NCBI GenBank assembly: GCA_963583905.1
Contig: OY757310.1
Span: 88,245,546 to 88,309,545, forward strand
Length of the DNA stretch: 64,000 nucleotides
Origin: Stenurella melanura
Taxonomy: Eukaryota > Arthropoda > Insecta > Coleoptera > Cerambycidae
Direction: 5' to 3'
The notes beneath the pieces were generated by a model, which ran no database searches, was not told the DNA's origin, and saw nothing but the letters and a program-made list of their open reading frames with translations. This document shows, piece by piece, positions 61,801 through 64,000 of the stretch (the first letter of the stretch is position 1; each line of letters opens with the position of its first letter). Made by a program: the position numbers and the translations under genes.

Positions 61801-62193
61801 AATATTAACTTAAAGTTAACATAACACATGGTTTAGATAAAGGAGAAGCAGTTTGATTTTTTTGAATGAACAAACTATCCATTAATATAGAAAAATATGC
61901 CATATTTATACTTGACAAATTTAGAAAATATAATAAATAGCTCATTCTAAAACCATTTTGCATCTCTGTGACTACATATATAATTGATATTAGTACAATA
62001 AAGTATATTCACTTCTAATCATATATTTTTATTTGCAGCTGTAAGTGAACCAAGGCAATTTTTAGTGCAGAGTTTGTCAAGTTTGGGTAATTCCCAGCCT
62101 GGTCGCCTCCCCACATTTATTAGTAATACGGATACACAGACCCAAACAATACTACAGGGTTATTTAGCTAAATTTGGTGTACAGCTTGTTTAG
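16393..62193 (+). CDS. Cse1: Exportin-2 (importin-alpha re-exporter, CSE1/CAS), 19 exons, 969 aa
   Basis: This karyopherin-beta binds RanGTP in the nucleus and carries importin-alpha back to the cytoplasm. The 19 coding exons listed separately join to 2910 nt with every phase consistent, giving 969 residues against 971 in human CSE1L. The N-terminus MEISDENLQTLGRYL followed by RRPAEKFLE is the importin-beta N-terminal domain (about 1-100), with the signature FKNYIKRNW at about 68-76. The Cse1 central region includes LQDLPEFFEDNM-like SLNFQDLPEFFEDNM, LFEDN and EGSDVDTRRRAACDLV. The C-terminal CAS domain includes VVHTYAA, KNPSRPHFNHY, QKLIASKSNDHEGFH, MFGMVLEKL and IEVDDTPTYQTA. The start sits in a good context (AAAATGG). 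The gene spans 45.8 kb because introns 3, 10, 13, 16, 17 and 18 are filled with transposons. No lesion is visible in any exon. Confidence 0.97.
16527..16672 (+). CDS. Cse1: Exportin-2 exon 2
   Basis: Residues 29-77, from AEKFLEGVE to NYIKRNWPV. The 49-bp intron 1 is very short compared with the others. Confidence 0.95.
16734..16926 (+). CDS. Cse1: Exportin-2 exon 3
   Basis: Residues 78-141, with SPESIQKQLSDAISIIGKTD, a near-identical block to animal CSE1. Phase 1 at its end; the next intron is 11.4 kb. Confidence 0.95.
18935..19150 (-). pseudogene. Tc1/mariner-type transposase fragment
   Basis: The minus strand reads AYCQWLVQ, a stop, LYDLLNLTLFSDEAWFHL and HVNSQNMRM. FSDEAWFHL holds the first catalytic Asp, and VNSQN is typical of the arthropod Tc1/mariner-like transposases that lie near DUF4817 proteins. 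Two in-frame stops are seen and the rest of the gene is not recognisable. Confidence 0.65.
19638..20637. mobile_element. TA-flanked 1.0-kb non-autonomous element, 'AGGTAAAG' ends
   Basis: The ends read AGGTAAAGTCACCAATAATG on the left and AGGTAAAGGCACCAAAGGTG inverted on the right, each followed by GGACAT. A TA lies outside both ends (19636-19637 and 20638-20639). The interior has no transposase but repeats the words GTGGACAT, TGTTCACTATTGG and TCCACTATTGG many times in both orientations. The structure suggests a deletion derivative of a TA-specific transposon whose subterminal repeats serve as binding sites. Confidence 0.72.
20638..21890. other. Region with unassigned short frames
   Basis: Several 60-85-codon frames overlap on both strands (for example minus strand 21589-21846, with several cysteines). 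None matches a family I recognise, and they overlap each other, so I do not call a gene. The block may be transposon-derived. Confidence 0.35.
21294..21385. repeat. Short inverted repeat, GGAATGGCATATTCCACAC arms
   Basis: GGAATGGCATATTCCACACT at 21294 is inverted at 21362-21383 with a two-base difference. The loop contains GC-rich CTCGCCTTCGGCTCGGC, itself nearly palindromic. Confidence 0.65.
22407..22440. repeat. (TTTA)n microsatellite
   Basis: A run of TATT/ATTT units of about 34 bp. Confidence 0.7.
23585..24311 (-). pseudogene. LINE fragment: RT C-terminal part
   Basis: On the minus strand, KLKNSLNTEALLQLYYS, then YHISYNIMIWGC, KRIIRLIFNL and, after a frame change, LPHHFEKSPYFSGISFYNKL can be read. 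This is the region after the polymerase active site that ends the ORF of arthropod non-LTR elements. The frame has stops. It is not the 5' part of the neighbouring plus-strand LINE, since both cover the C-terminal end with different residues. Confidence 0.65.
24316..25850 (+). pseudogene. 5'-truncated non-LTR retrotransposon (RT), with (TTA)n tail
   Basis: An open frame runs from within a reverse transcriptase (ALYKQLIEYL near 24316) to a stop at 25612-25614. RT landmarks are QSGFRKNFSTTTSLL, LLDMSKAFDSVN, AGVPQGSVLGPLLF and the catalytic LYADDMQLF. The endonuclease and the RT N-terminus are missing, so this is a typical 5'-truncated insertion. A 3' UTR of about 200 bp ends in a (TTA)n tail near 25817-25849. 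The open frame of over 430 codons without a stop suggests a fairly recent insertion. It lies in exportin intron 3, in sense with that gene. The clade is probably in the CR1/L2/Jockey range, based on the motif order and the microsatellite tail, but this is not settled. Confidence 0.85.
26220..27028. mobile_element. Element with 'GGGTCCGTTCATAAAATACG' ends
   Basis: The left end GGGTCCGTTCATAAAATACG matches the inverted right end GGGGGCCGTCCATAAAATATG near 27028. The subterminal parts are rich in GGAGGGAGGGG. A related GGACCATCCATTAATTATTT word occurs at 39806. Inside lies a second set of inverted GC-rich ends (26402-26790). No transposase frame was recognised. Exact ends and target duplication are uncertain. 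Confidence 0.55.
26402..26790. mobile_element. Probable small hAT-like non-autonomous element
   Basis: The left end AGGCCCGCCGAGAGGGGGG and the right end, read inverted, AGGGCCGTCGAGACAAAAT are similar. A related end, GGGGCCGTCGAGAGAAAATC, is found at 28959. TGTAAA lies just outside both ends, which could be part of an 8-bp duplication. The content is short and non-coding. Confidence 0.4.
28297..28442 (+). CDS. Cse1: Exportin-2 exon 4
   Basis: Residues 142-190 (GDFNVINGVLRTGHSLFKKY through the PLTDLLV segment). It completes the codon split in exon 3. Confidence 0.95.
28497..28697 (+). CDS. Cse1: Exportin-2 exon 5
   Basis: Residues 191-257, containing SLNFQDLPEFFEDNM and NFHTLLT. In-frame intron on each side. 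Confidence 0.95.
28950..29480. repeat. Poly(T/A)-rich tandem repeat, ~208-bp unit
   Basis: The block TTTAAACAAAGAAAAAAAGG with its 120-bp continuation occurs at about 29090 and again at about 29296. It is preceded by a GGGGCCGTCGAGAGAAAATC word (28959) like a hAT end, and followed by CACCCTGTATATTTTCC at 29478. The rest is dominated by homopolymer runs. Confidence 0.65.
30440..30607 (+). CDS. Cse1: Exportin-2 exon 6
   Basis: Residues 258-313, with QKYDEEFQPYLPQFVTDVW. The acidic DSEEAG start replaces the longer acidic run of vertebrate CSE1. Confidence 0.95.
30830..31750 (-). pseudogene. Penelope-like element fragment (GIY-YIG endonuclease end)
   Basis: The minus strand at 31690-31745 reads GVYKITCGTCPKIYVG, a stop, then TGRNF: the core of a GIY-YIG endonuclease. 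The next frame (31434-31673) continues with NSTFTNHLLEEKHLFN and ANKGSKLMLLESLE, which match the C-terminus of Penelope-like retroelements. The stop and the frame change show it is dead. Downstream, near 30846, the AACGTTTCGTTTAATATTCG word recalls the 3' region of such elements; the lower boundary is a guess. Confidence 0.65.
32760..33580 (-). pseudogene. Non-LTR retrotransposon fragment, Jockey-like RT end
   Basis: The minus strand frame 33319-33573 starts near the RT catalytic box, with LFADN in place of the usual FADD. It continues with IETWFNKWRLTPNPSKTQFI and KYLEVTLDHKLNFNEH, the usual region after the active site in Jockey-type LINEs. A second frame (32899-33195) holds the C-terminal part with IKDLSKKFANKQHN. 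A frameshift separates the two and no full ORF remains. Confidence 0.7.
33685..33814 (+). CDS. Cse1: Exportin-2 exon 7
   Basis: Residues 314-356, LVSNALQFLSSVAERNHYRN through VIPNMEFR. Phase 1 end at GTAAGT. Confidence 0.95.
34082..34245 (+). CDS. Cse1: Exportin-2 exon 8
   Basis: Residues 357-411, including RRDIEGSDVDTRRRAACDLV, one of the most conserved blocks of the family. Confidence 0.95.
34298..34487 (+). CDS. Cse1: Exportin-2 exon 9
   Basis: Residues 412-474, with KDAALYLVTSLVSRGATQKH. Follows a 52-bp intron. Confidence 0.95.
34633..34831 (+). CDS. Cse1: Exportin-2 exon 10
   Basis: Residues 475-540, NELPVLKADAIKYIMTFR to KDSNNQL. The codon after Leu540 is split after two bases (AT) at the GTAAGT donor. 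Confidence 0.95.
34862..34960. repeat. Purine-rich (GA)-type low-complexity tract
   Basis: About 100 bp of nearly pure purine on the plus strand (GAGAAAGGGAGAATGGGAGA-like), just after exon 10. Confidence 0.65.
35404..35476 (-). pseudogene. tRNA-Pro(AGG)-like pseudogene
   Basis: The minus strand reads a perfect anticodon arm, CTCGC-TTAGGGT-GCGAG, whose loop holds the anticodon AGG, followed by a GAGGTCCCGGGTTCAA T-arm side as in eukaryotic tRNA-Pro. The T stem is imperfect (TTCTGG instead of TCCCGG). The acceptor ends (GGCTGAT and ACACACT) do not pair. A run of T follows 30 bases downstream. It is thus a decayed tRNA copy or the head of a tRNA-derived SINE, not a working tRNA. Confidence 0.75.
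36064..36125. repeat. Left half of an older palindrome split by a hAT element
   Basis: The words AAAAGTATTCATACTTGTAT and CGATACTT lie just left of the hAT-type insertion. Their inverted match, AAGTATCGATACAAG then TAAGTATTGATACTTTT, lies just right of it (38386-38421). The pair would have formed a compact inverted repeat before the insertion. Confidence 0.6.
36126..36133. repeat. Left target-site duplication ATCGGAAG
   Basis: Identical to 38378-38385, directly abutting the CAGTGATGC end. Eight bases is the hAT signature. Confidence 0.88.
36535..36920. repeat. Foldback inside the hAT-type element
   Basis: Arms at 36535-36680 and 36777-36920 match inverted; both contain ATGGTTTTCTTTTAAAACTG, or its complement, and a poly-A/T run. 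The loop is about 95 bp. Confidence 0.75.
36975..37560. repeat. Tandem array, ~120-bp unit, five copies
   Basis: The words CCCTTTCATTTGATACC and GGCCGCCATATTGGAT recur about every 118-129 bp. Starts of the first word lie at about 36980, 37101, 37223, 37352 and 37470. One unit has a 10-bp internal duplication (CATTTGTCAT). Short frames crossing the array are artefacts of the repeat. A run of ACAT/ACGT units (37629-37660) follows. Confidence 0.85.
38378..38385. repeat. Right target-site duplication ATCGGAAG
   Basis: Second copy of the 8-bp duplication of the 36134-38377 element. Confidence 0.88.
39161..39264 (+). CDS. Cse1: Exportin-2 exon 11
   Basis: Residues 541-575, ending ENEYVMK. Opens the C-terminal CAS domain. 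Confidence 0.94.
39325..39481 (+). CDS. Cse1: Exportin-2 exon 12
   Basis: Residues 576-627, with KNPSRPHFNHYLFE. The codon at the end is split after two bases. Confidence 0.95.
39535..39626 (+). CDS. Cse1: Exportin-2 exon 13
   Basis: Residues 628-658, RIVCKANPAAVTSFEDILF to QQDIQ. Donor GTATTT is weaker than the others, but the frame and homology require it. Confidence 0.93.
39942..40870 (-). pseudogene. hAT transposase fossil (zf-MYM1-like lineage), second copy
   Basis: On the minus strand, frame 40207-40479 reads IQELYPNLWIILRILITIPV then SSSKLKLIKTFL, the end of the hAT catalytic region and its dimerisation domain (SFSKLKLIKN-like). CAGTGCCGGATTT at 39942, followed by GGCCGCCCTGGGC, has the form of the matching terminus. 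The upper part (40480-40870) reads only as short pieces. The opposite terminus is not visible. Confidence 0.68.
40944..41228. mobile_element. Short TA-flanked element with CAGGGTG ends (285 bp)
   Basis: It starts CAGGGTGATAG, ends CACCCTG after TCGCGAAA, and has TA on both sides. The inverted ends match for only about seven bases, so it is called from the ends and the size. Non-coding. Confidence 0.5.
41262..43499. mobile_element. TA-flanked element with ~220-bp inverted ends, split by a nested copy
   Basis: The left arm (about 41262-41500) begins CAGGGTGTTCCAGAATTGAG; the right end inverted reads CCGGGTGTCCTAAAATTGAG. A TA flanks both ends (41260-41261, 43500-43501). The right arm is in two pieces (about 41890-41954 and 43335-43499), because the second 'CCCACATAACA' element (41955-43332) landed in it. 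Removing that element leaves about 860 bp with no transposase. Resembles the 359-3595 element in architecture but not in arm sequence. Lies in exportin intron 13. Confidence 0.82.
41955..43332. mobile_element. 'CCCACATAACA' non-autonomous element, copy 2 (1378 bp)
   Basis: Collinear with 1737-3131 from end to end. It differs by scattered substitutions, a lost outer hairpin arm near 42216 and a GC-rich insertion with GCCGGCGCCGGC near 43019. GT stands on both sides (41953-41954 and 43333-43334). The interrupted inverted arm of the host element shows the pre-insertion site directly, with a single GT there, so the 2-bp duplication is supported by more than coincidence. Confidence 0.82.
43539..43744 (+). 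CDS. Cse1: Exportin-2 exon 14
   Basis: Residues 659-727, EFIPYVFQILSLLMENTPPG to AEDKL. Starts 37 bp after the transposon at 41262-43499. Confidence 0.95.
43812..43909 (+). CDS. Cse1: Exportin-2 exon 15
   Basis: Residues 728-759, GGFLGVFQKLIASKSNDHEG. The acceptor is the AG at 43810-43811; the next AG, after TTTTT, would delete conserved residues. Confidence 0.93.
43964..44131 (+). CDS. Cse1: Exportin-2 exon 16
   Basis: Residues 760-815, with LFQRLSSSKTTKYVINLIVF. Splits a codon after two bases. Confidence 0.94.
44830..44840. repeat. Target-site duplication AAAGTAACATT (poly-A side of LINE)
   Basis: Identical to 45984-45994 at the other end of the LINE insertion. Confidence 0.85.
44841..45983 (-). 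mobile_element. 5'-truncated LINE with RNase H domain, exact 11-bp duplication
   Basis: A minus-strand insertion whose poly-A tail appears as a T run at 44841-44858. Coding parts include an RNase H domain: FTDASKTEES (first Asp), GEIYAILEALKY (Glu), VITDSLSAIYGI (Asp) and NEQADRSARDA (last Asp). The C-terminal part (44943-45300) carries NQIILTRLRIGHTRLTHEYL and a CxxC-type knuckle (CEVCQTKVTVKYILVECP). The frame is broken near 45440 (one-base shift before PSHIGIQGN) and near 45660. A LINE with RNase H and this tail suggests the I/Nimb or R1 range. AAAGTAACATT directly flanks both ends, so the 1143-bp insertion is defined to the base. Confidence 0.88.
45984..45994. repeat. Target-site duplication AAAGTAACATT (5' side of LINE)
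   Basis: Second copy of the 11-bp duplication that bounds the minus-strand LINE. Confidence 0.85.
46203..46829. repeat. Long hairpin with asymmetric microsatellite expansion
   Basis: Arms at 46203-46458 and 46566-46829 are inverted matches, sharing AACACTAACTTACTGT, TTTCGTTCTTAAGT, TTTCTACGAGCGATATTACC-like and ACCGGTTTTAGAAATGTGCC words. The loop is about 107 bp. The left arm contains a short ACGGACAGACAGACAG run (46295-46310), while the right arm has about 100 bp of GTCC/GTCTGTC units (46663-46765). Confidence 0.82.
47095..47330 (-). pseudogene. LINE C-terminal fragment with CxxC/HxxxC knuckle
   Basis: The minus strand reads CRQCNTAI, a stop, then TAEHILCECKRLKYIEKW: the zinc-knuckle tail that ends many arthropod LINE ORFs with RNase H. 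Stops and frame changes follow. It is not part of the LINE at 44841-45983, whose own knuckle differs. Confidence 0.55.
47540..47960. repeat. Minisatellite, 121-bp unit, ~3.4 copies
   Basis: ACTATGATATTTCCCCAATA recurs at 47581, 47702 and 47823. Units are nearly identical, and they carry AATGGGCCAGTG and GGTCCAACGTTGAAACAC. Confidence 0.88.
50240..51060. repeat. Minisatellite, 109-110-bp unit, ~8 copies
   Basis: GATAGGTCCTATATTGG recurs at about 50357, 50467, 50577, 50687, 50797, 50906 and 51015, with a weaker copy at 50251. Each unit also has AAAATTTCAGAACAATATGT and a CCAATATTGG palindrome. Confidence 0.88.
51633..51795 (+). CDS. Cse1: Exportin-2 exon 17
   Basis: Residues 816-870, starting QMFGMVLEKLFIAELQKVAG; completes the codon split in exon 16. 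Confidence 0.95.
51872..54880 (+). mobile_element. Nearly complete non-LTR retrotransposon (endonuclease + RT)
   Basis: A single open frame runs from ATG 51878 to the stop at 54620-54622 (about 914 codons). The start of the apurinic-type endonuclease is cut: the first motif seen is LTETWLNPDY, then YRPPAIP, FGDIN and SSTLIDIIAVDS, and LTDHRLVY (catalytic His). The RT follows: QSGFRSHYSTCSAL, LLDYSKAFDLINHEMLLAKL, GVPQGSILGPILFS and the catalytic LYADDVQLI. There is no RNase H. The 3' UTR ends with AATAAAG and an (ATT)n tail to 54880. ATGTATC stands before the 5' end (51865-51871) and after the tail (54881-54887), a possible short target duplication. The uninterrupted frame suggests a young copy. 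It lies in sense in exportin intron 17. I place it only loosely in the CR1/L2/Jockey range. Confidence 0.9.
51878..54622 (+). CDS. LINE ORF: endonuclease-reverse transcriptase, 914 aa, 5'-truncated
   Basis: Encodes the target-nicking endonuclease (about 1-190), a linker, and the reverse transcriptase (about 430-720 with YADD) of the element described above. Truncation has removed the first endonuclease strands, including the usual N-terminal Asn/Glu motif apart from the TETW box. So although the frame is open, the protein is unlikely to nick DNA on its own. The ATG at 51878 is a chance start within the endonuclease. Confidence 0.85.
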   Translation: MALTETWLNPDYPTPLLDIPGYSFLRYDRLSRGGGIGVYVSSIFEFATLDISHLENGDVTQIEHLWLSLHYKTNKILIGVIYRPPAIPYSKLKVIENILAAFSAEHDFTVIFGDINVDLLVNNNEKTFFLDILRTFNLKQVINDPTRITLTSSTLIDIIAVDSNMYISESSTMDMYDLTDHRLVYCNISLDIEKQENKLIQYRDFSDFNIRDFEYDVQQIQWNALNNIGDISERIDIFNELVINVYDKHAPLKTVRLKHPYRPYITNTIKEIIKLKRKAFDKFKRTKSEVDRNYYMVLKNYLSTAIKNEKKAYMQFEINKINKNSKQMWLRFRQWGIHNKGNMDLPHHLKDPNELIRVINDMNQYIQPVNNDQLLFYRNNTISDNHPYTFTTVQEEDVRKAVSEIKSRAMGADNISLTMIEFILPFVIGVVAKIINDSLKLGIFPSLWKTSVIKPLPKKTNPMEYNDLRLIHLVPVLSKIAEKIVCKMLLCHIENNTILPKTQSGFRSHYSTCSALTKIVNDLTAAIDQSKAACLVLLDYSKAFDLINHEMLLAKLHYIGLDASFCNWFKDYLENRSIVVDIEGSRSSINRATAIGVPQGSILGPILFSIYTSDLPSVLQHCNIHLYADDVQLIMSFAPPDTNIALRHLNEDLDRISNWSRNQAMILNANKSCVMFAGNQRTLAKVTQYNFSTIHIDNIEVPTKENVRNLGVTFDNHLNFEHHIINKLKTCYIKLKTLYSFKFLLPEKVKYRLVESLIFPQFDYCLPMYYSFLHTNCKNKLQVAQNACMRFVYLTNKYDHITPLYNDHKHMKIAYRYQYLFGVFLMKIFTYRKPEYLYELLILRRNVHQLNLRNNDLFNIYQHNTTKFECSFSYISVNYLNNPTFLNLLNSYRPNSFKVKYKQAIISHQISDTS
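54888..55725. other. Intron 17 sequence, nothing recognised
   Basis: AT-rich sequence between the LINE and the next inverted-repeat element; no gene or repeat I can support. Confidence 0.4.
55726..56332. mobile_element. Probable non-autonomous element with AGGCTAAGCGCGCAC ends
   Basis: The left end AGGCTAAGCGCGCACAGGTGA and the inverted right end AGGCTGAGCGTGCACGGGTGA match at most positions. The first 200 bp inside are unusually rich in GTGAC/GTCAC words. The 77-codon frame at 56016-56249 is not recognisable. The GC-rich ends look like PIF/Harbinger ends, but no TWA duplication is seen, so the class is a guess. Ends 127 bp before exon 18. Confidence 0.55.
56459..56603 (+). CDS. Cse1: Exportin-2 exon 18
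   Basis: Residues 871-918, with HFIEVDDTPTYQTASAKLNF. Phase 1 end before GTAAGT. Confidence 0.95.
57238..57245. repeat. Left target-site duplication GCATTAAA
   Basis: Identical to 61008-61015 and abuts the CAGCGTCGG terminus. Confidence 0.9.
58572..58935. repeat. Subterminal tandem units (~123 bp) of the nested element
   Basis: TTTTTGGGGTCGCTGA starts three units at 58572, 58696 and 58818; a shorter fourth starts at 58911. Each contains TTAAGCTCTATCACG or a variant and a CAAGGTCATTTGAAGGT word. An inverted copy lies at 60362-60468. Confidence 0.85.
59466..60023 (+). CDS. Unassigned Cys-rich protein in a transposon, 185 aa
   Basis: The frame from ATG 59466 has a low-complexity Ser/Gly-rich start (about 1-60), then a segment with CCKKVNRFCVVCGE (about 70-83), a Lys-rich stretch, FGIDTSTLNNFWTPR, and MIWRAPTDHATDCYFCL (about 147-163). 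I have the impression that proteins with a FCxVCG box followed by WRxPTDHxxDCYFCL occur widely in arthropods and cnidarians as uncharacterised, often repeated, genes. The cysteine pairs suggest a metal-binding fold. The usual continuation after YFCL is missing here: the frame drifts to unrelated residues and stops, so this copy is probably truncated. Its position between inverted ends suggests it is encoded by a transposon. No function can be assigned. Confidence 0.6.
   Translation: MATTHKSVTRQGLGNEESAVGQGGKVGPQASSSSDRSSTLVGNLAFAESNVTSESSCCKKVNRFCVVCGESIPQAKKLTFSDSLKKKYNKYFGIDTSTLNNFWTPRTIYSRFHSVLNKINKQIFSHSMIWRAPTDHATDCYFCLTNVKDYNRNNKNFISCLRVTSVNGSVLALISINTLMLREAN
61008..61015. repeat. Right target-site duplication GCATTAAA
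   Basis: Second copy of the 8-bp duplication of the 57246-61007 element. Confidence 0.9.
61273..61680. mobile_element. Small hAT-like element (408 bp), CAGAGCTG ends
   Basis: Begins CAGAGCTGGGTATGATCATT and ends CACAGCTCTG. The flanking eight bases are TCAGGCAT and CCAGGCAC, which agree at six positions. The interior is rich in GATTTGAATC and its relatives. Non-coding. A similar CAGGGCTGAAATGATTTAAA end lies at 57192, just outside the larger hAT element. Confidence 0.65.
62039..62193 (+). CDS. Cse1: Exportin-2 exon 19 (stop)
   Basis: Residues 919-969 and TAG. It contains SQPGRLPTFI and ends LQGYLAKFGVQLV, the expected C-terminal end. Confidence 0.95.
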
Positions 62194-62330
62194 TTTTCTT
62201 GTTGTTTTCGTTGAGGACTGATATGTTGTTAATCATTTTTAAAACGTAATCTAAGTAGTGTTTTATGTATCTTGATAGCTGTATTACTCTTTTATCTCAT
62301 TTCTCAGTTATGTACTAAATTATTTTTATA

Positions 62331-62336
62331 AATAAA
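62331..62336 (+). terminator. Polyadenylation signal of exportin-2
   Basis: AATAAA lies 138 bases after the stop codon and is followed within 40 bases by a GT/T-rich stretch. Confidence 0.65.
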
Positions 62337-62459
62337 TATTAATTAAACTGGTACTATAACAATGCAATTGTTGTTTTCTTTTACTGAAGGAGATGGATCA
62401 AAACCTAAATTTACTGTGAATTGATAGTTAATTGTAAGTTTTTTTGGAAAGTATTTTTA

Positions 62460-62861
62460 CAGGATTCGGTCTTATGTGGAAAACCTGAAAAACTCAGAAA
62501 ATTTAAAAATCTTTAAAAAAAAACCTGGAAATATTAAAGAATTTTATAATTGTATAAAAATAAGGGAATTCTGTGTCTCGATATTGAAAATCAATAATTC
62601 AAGGAATTATTTTGTCATAACGAAATCGAGTAAAACACTACTATGTTTTTAACCACTATAGTGGTAAAAAACATAGTAGTGTTTTACTCGATTTCGTTAC
62701 AATTATGAATTACCACAGAGTAACGGCTTCCTCAATCAATTTCTTATTTTGTCAAATAAAAAACTGTTTCACTAAAAATATATATGGAAATTAAAATCTT
62801 TGGTTTTCGAGAACCTGGAAAATTCAGGGAATTTTTTCAGTTTTGCAAAGTCTCAACCCTG
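62460..62861. repeat. Inverted-end repeat with AACCTGGAAA / TTCCAGG words
   Basis: The left end CAGGATTCGGTC and the inverted right end CAGGGTTGAGAC are followed by related AAACCTG and TTCCCTGAATTTTCC words. The repeat contains a near-perfect palindrome (62618-62699). Similar words are seen at 6686-7045. Non-coding. Confidence 0.5.
62618..62699. repeat. 82-bp near-perfect palindrome
   Basis: Arms of 41 bases with one mismatch (62651/62666) and no loop. The arm starts TAACGAAATCGAGTAAAACA and its centre is CACTATAGTG. Confidence 0.95.
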
Positions 62862-63220
62862 TTTATAGTCCTCAGTAACTGTCAATTTCAAGCATGTAAC
62901 TTCTCATAAGTAGGGGCCCATAATGCATGAGGTCCCACGATAAATAATTTAATTATCCAGTCTATTACTGAAAAATATTCTCTATGCCCGTGATTCTTAC
63001 ATCAAAGGGACAGTTAGAGGGTGTTTTGGAAAAGTGACATGAATATTTATAAATCAAAATTTAAAATAAGGTATTTTGCTGATGTTTCGGAAACGATCTG
63101 TTTCCGTTTTCAAAGTTTCTTTAGAAAGTATTTTACGTGCTGTGGATACCACTGTGTGGGTGAGTCAGTTAAGACTTGGTGAAGATAAGAATTATACTGG
63201 GAAGAACGAAATTCAGTGAT

Positions 63221-63470
63221 CAAAGATATGTGCTTGGAAAAACGGACATAGAATAAATTGTAACTTCGCAAAAATTTTAGCATAAGGGGCAGATAGTAAA
63301 AAGAGGAAAATTATAGAATCAATGAAAATATTGTTAAGTGAATTTATCCTCATTCAACAATATTTTCGTTAATTCTATCATTTTCTTTTTTTTACTATCC
63401 ACCCCTTATGCTAAAACTTTTACTAAGTTACAGTTTATTTTATGTCCGTATTCCCAAGCACACATATTTG
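63221..63470. repeat. Foldback with ~118-bp arms
   Basis: Arms at 63221-63338 and 63353-63470 are inverted matches. They share words such as TTTTAGCATAAGGGG, ATAGTAAAAA and AAAATATTGTT, or their complements. The loop is about 14 bp. The short frame at 63338-63607 is an artefact of this repeat. Confidence 0.82.
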
Positions 63471-63847
63471 ACCTTACCTATAATAATTGGAAACTGTCTT
63501 CAACATTTTCAGTACATATGCAGGGTAAGGGTAAGCCACTAGTGCGTGGATGGTCAATAATAATAATAATTATTATTAATTCTGTAGATTGTGGTTACAC
63601 AGTATAGAATAAGTCGGTCAATACATAAATAAAGAGCGTAGCCAGATAAGCATGGGTTAGTCGCCACGGCTTGTATTTGGTTCATATTTGGAAGGTAAGT
63701 TCCTATCCATATGAGAATAATTTTCCCCACATGTCAGCTTGAAATCATTTTTTTTTACAAAAGTGAAAGAATTATGAAAATGAAAAACATTGATTTTCTC
63801 AAACGTGAATGAGCCGAATCCGGGAGCTAAAATATATGTGATCCAGG

Positions 63848-64000
63848 GCGTTATGTCAATTATAAAAATTCACAGATTTCGCAATTCTTGAAACCATCGG
63901 GACATTGGAAATGATAACACCATACATAAAACATAAACTTTTTCCGTTATGCGTTATGTCAATTATAAAAATTCACAGATTTCGCAATTCTTGCAACCAT
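63848..64000. repeat. Direct repeat of a 50-bp block at 103-bp spacing, cut by the window edge
   Basis: The block starting GCGTTATGTCAATTATAAAA at 63848-63897 recurs at 63951-64000 with one difference (GAAACC versus GCAACC). The intervening 53 bp contain CATACATAAAACATAAAC. It may be the start of a longer tandem array that continues outside the window. Confidence 0.85.

Overview
The window comes from an insect-like animal genome: AT-rich, intron-containing, and made mostly of decayed transposons. The sequence itself does not fix the order. Only two host genes are recognisable, and they stand head to head. On the minus strand, four exons between 4933 and 15896 encode a 279-residue carbonyl reductase of the CBR1 type (short-chain dehydrogenase/reductase). 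On the plus strand, 19 exons between 16393 and 62193 encode a complete 969-residue exportin-2 (CSE1/CAS), the exporter that returns importin-alpha to the cytoplasm. All splice junctions of both genes keep the frame and match GT-AG. The two start codons are 496 bp apart, and the gap holds a palindromic CRE-type site and an E2F-type site, so it is probably a bidirectional promoter.

Almost everything else is mobile DNA in the introns and flanks. Region 1-4.9 kb: a TA-flanked element with about 300-bp inverted ends and a dead DD41D transposase, split by a 1.4-kb 'CCCACATAACA' element, then a foldback. Region 5-15.5 kb (introns of the reductase): a DD41D mariner relative with a frameshift and a stop, a hAT fossil split by a foldback, and a second hAT fossil of another lineage. 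Region 17-28 kb (exportin intron 3, 11.4 kb): a transposase fossil, a 1.0-kb TA-flanked non-autonomous element, two LINE fragments in opposite orientation, and GGGTCCGT-ended repeats. Region 29-34 kb: tandem repeats, a Penelope-like GIY-YIG fragment and a LINE fragment. Region 35-38.4 kb (intron 10): a tRNA-Pro-like pseudogene and a 2.2-kb hAT-type element with a perfect 8-bp target duplication. Region 39.9-43.5 kb (intron 13): a hAT fossil, small TA elements and the second 'CCCACATAACA' copy. Region 44-51.6 kb (intron 16): a LINE with an exact 11-bp target duplication, a 650-bp hairpin carrying an expanded microsatellite, and a 3.7-kb element with 'CCCCAGTAGCACA' ends and two tandem arrays. 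Region 51.8-56.4 kb (intron 17): a nearly complete endonuclease-RT LINE. Region 56.6-62 kb (intron 18): a 3.8-kb hAT-type element with a perfect 8-bp duplication, which holds another inverted-repeat element carrying an unassigned Cys-rich ORF.

The most unusual material is the set of large non-autonomous inverted-repeat elements with short or uncertain target duplications ('CCCACATAACA', 'CCCCAGTAGCACA', 'ACTCTACCTAGGTA'). I cannot place these in a named superfamily from sequence alone. No bacterial-type systems, CRISPR arrays, rRNA genes or intact functional tRNA were seen.
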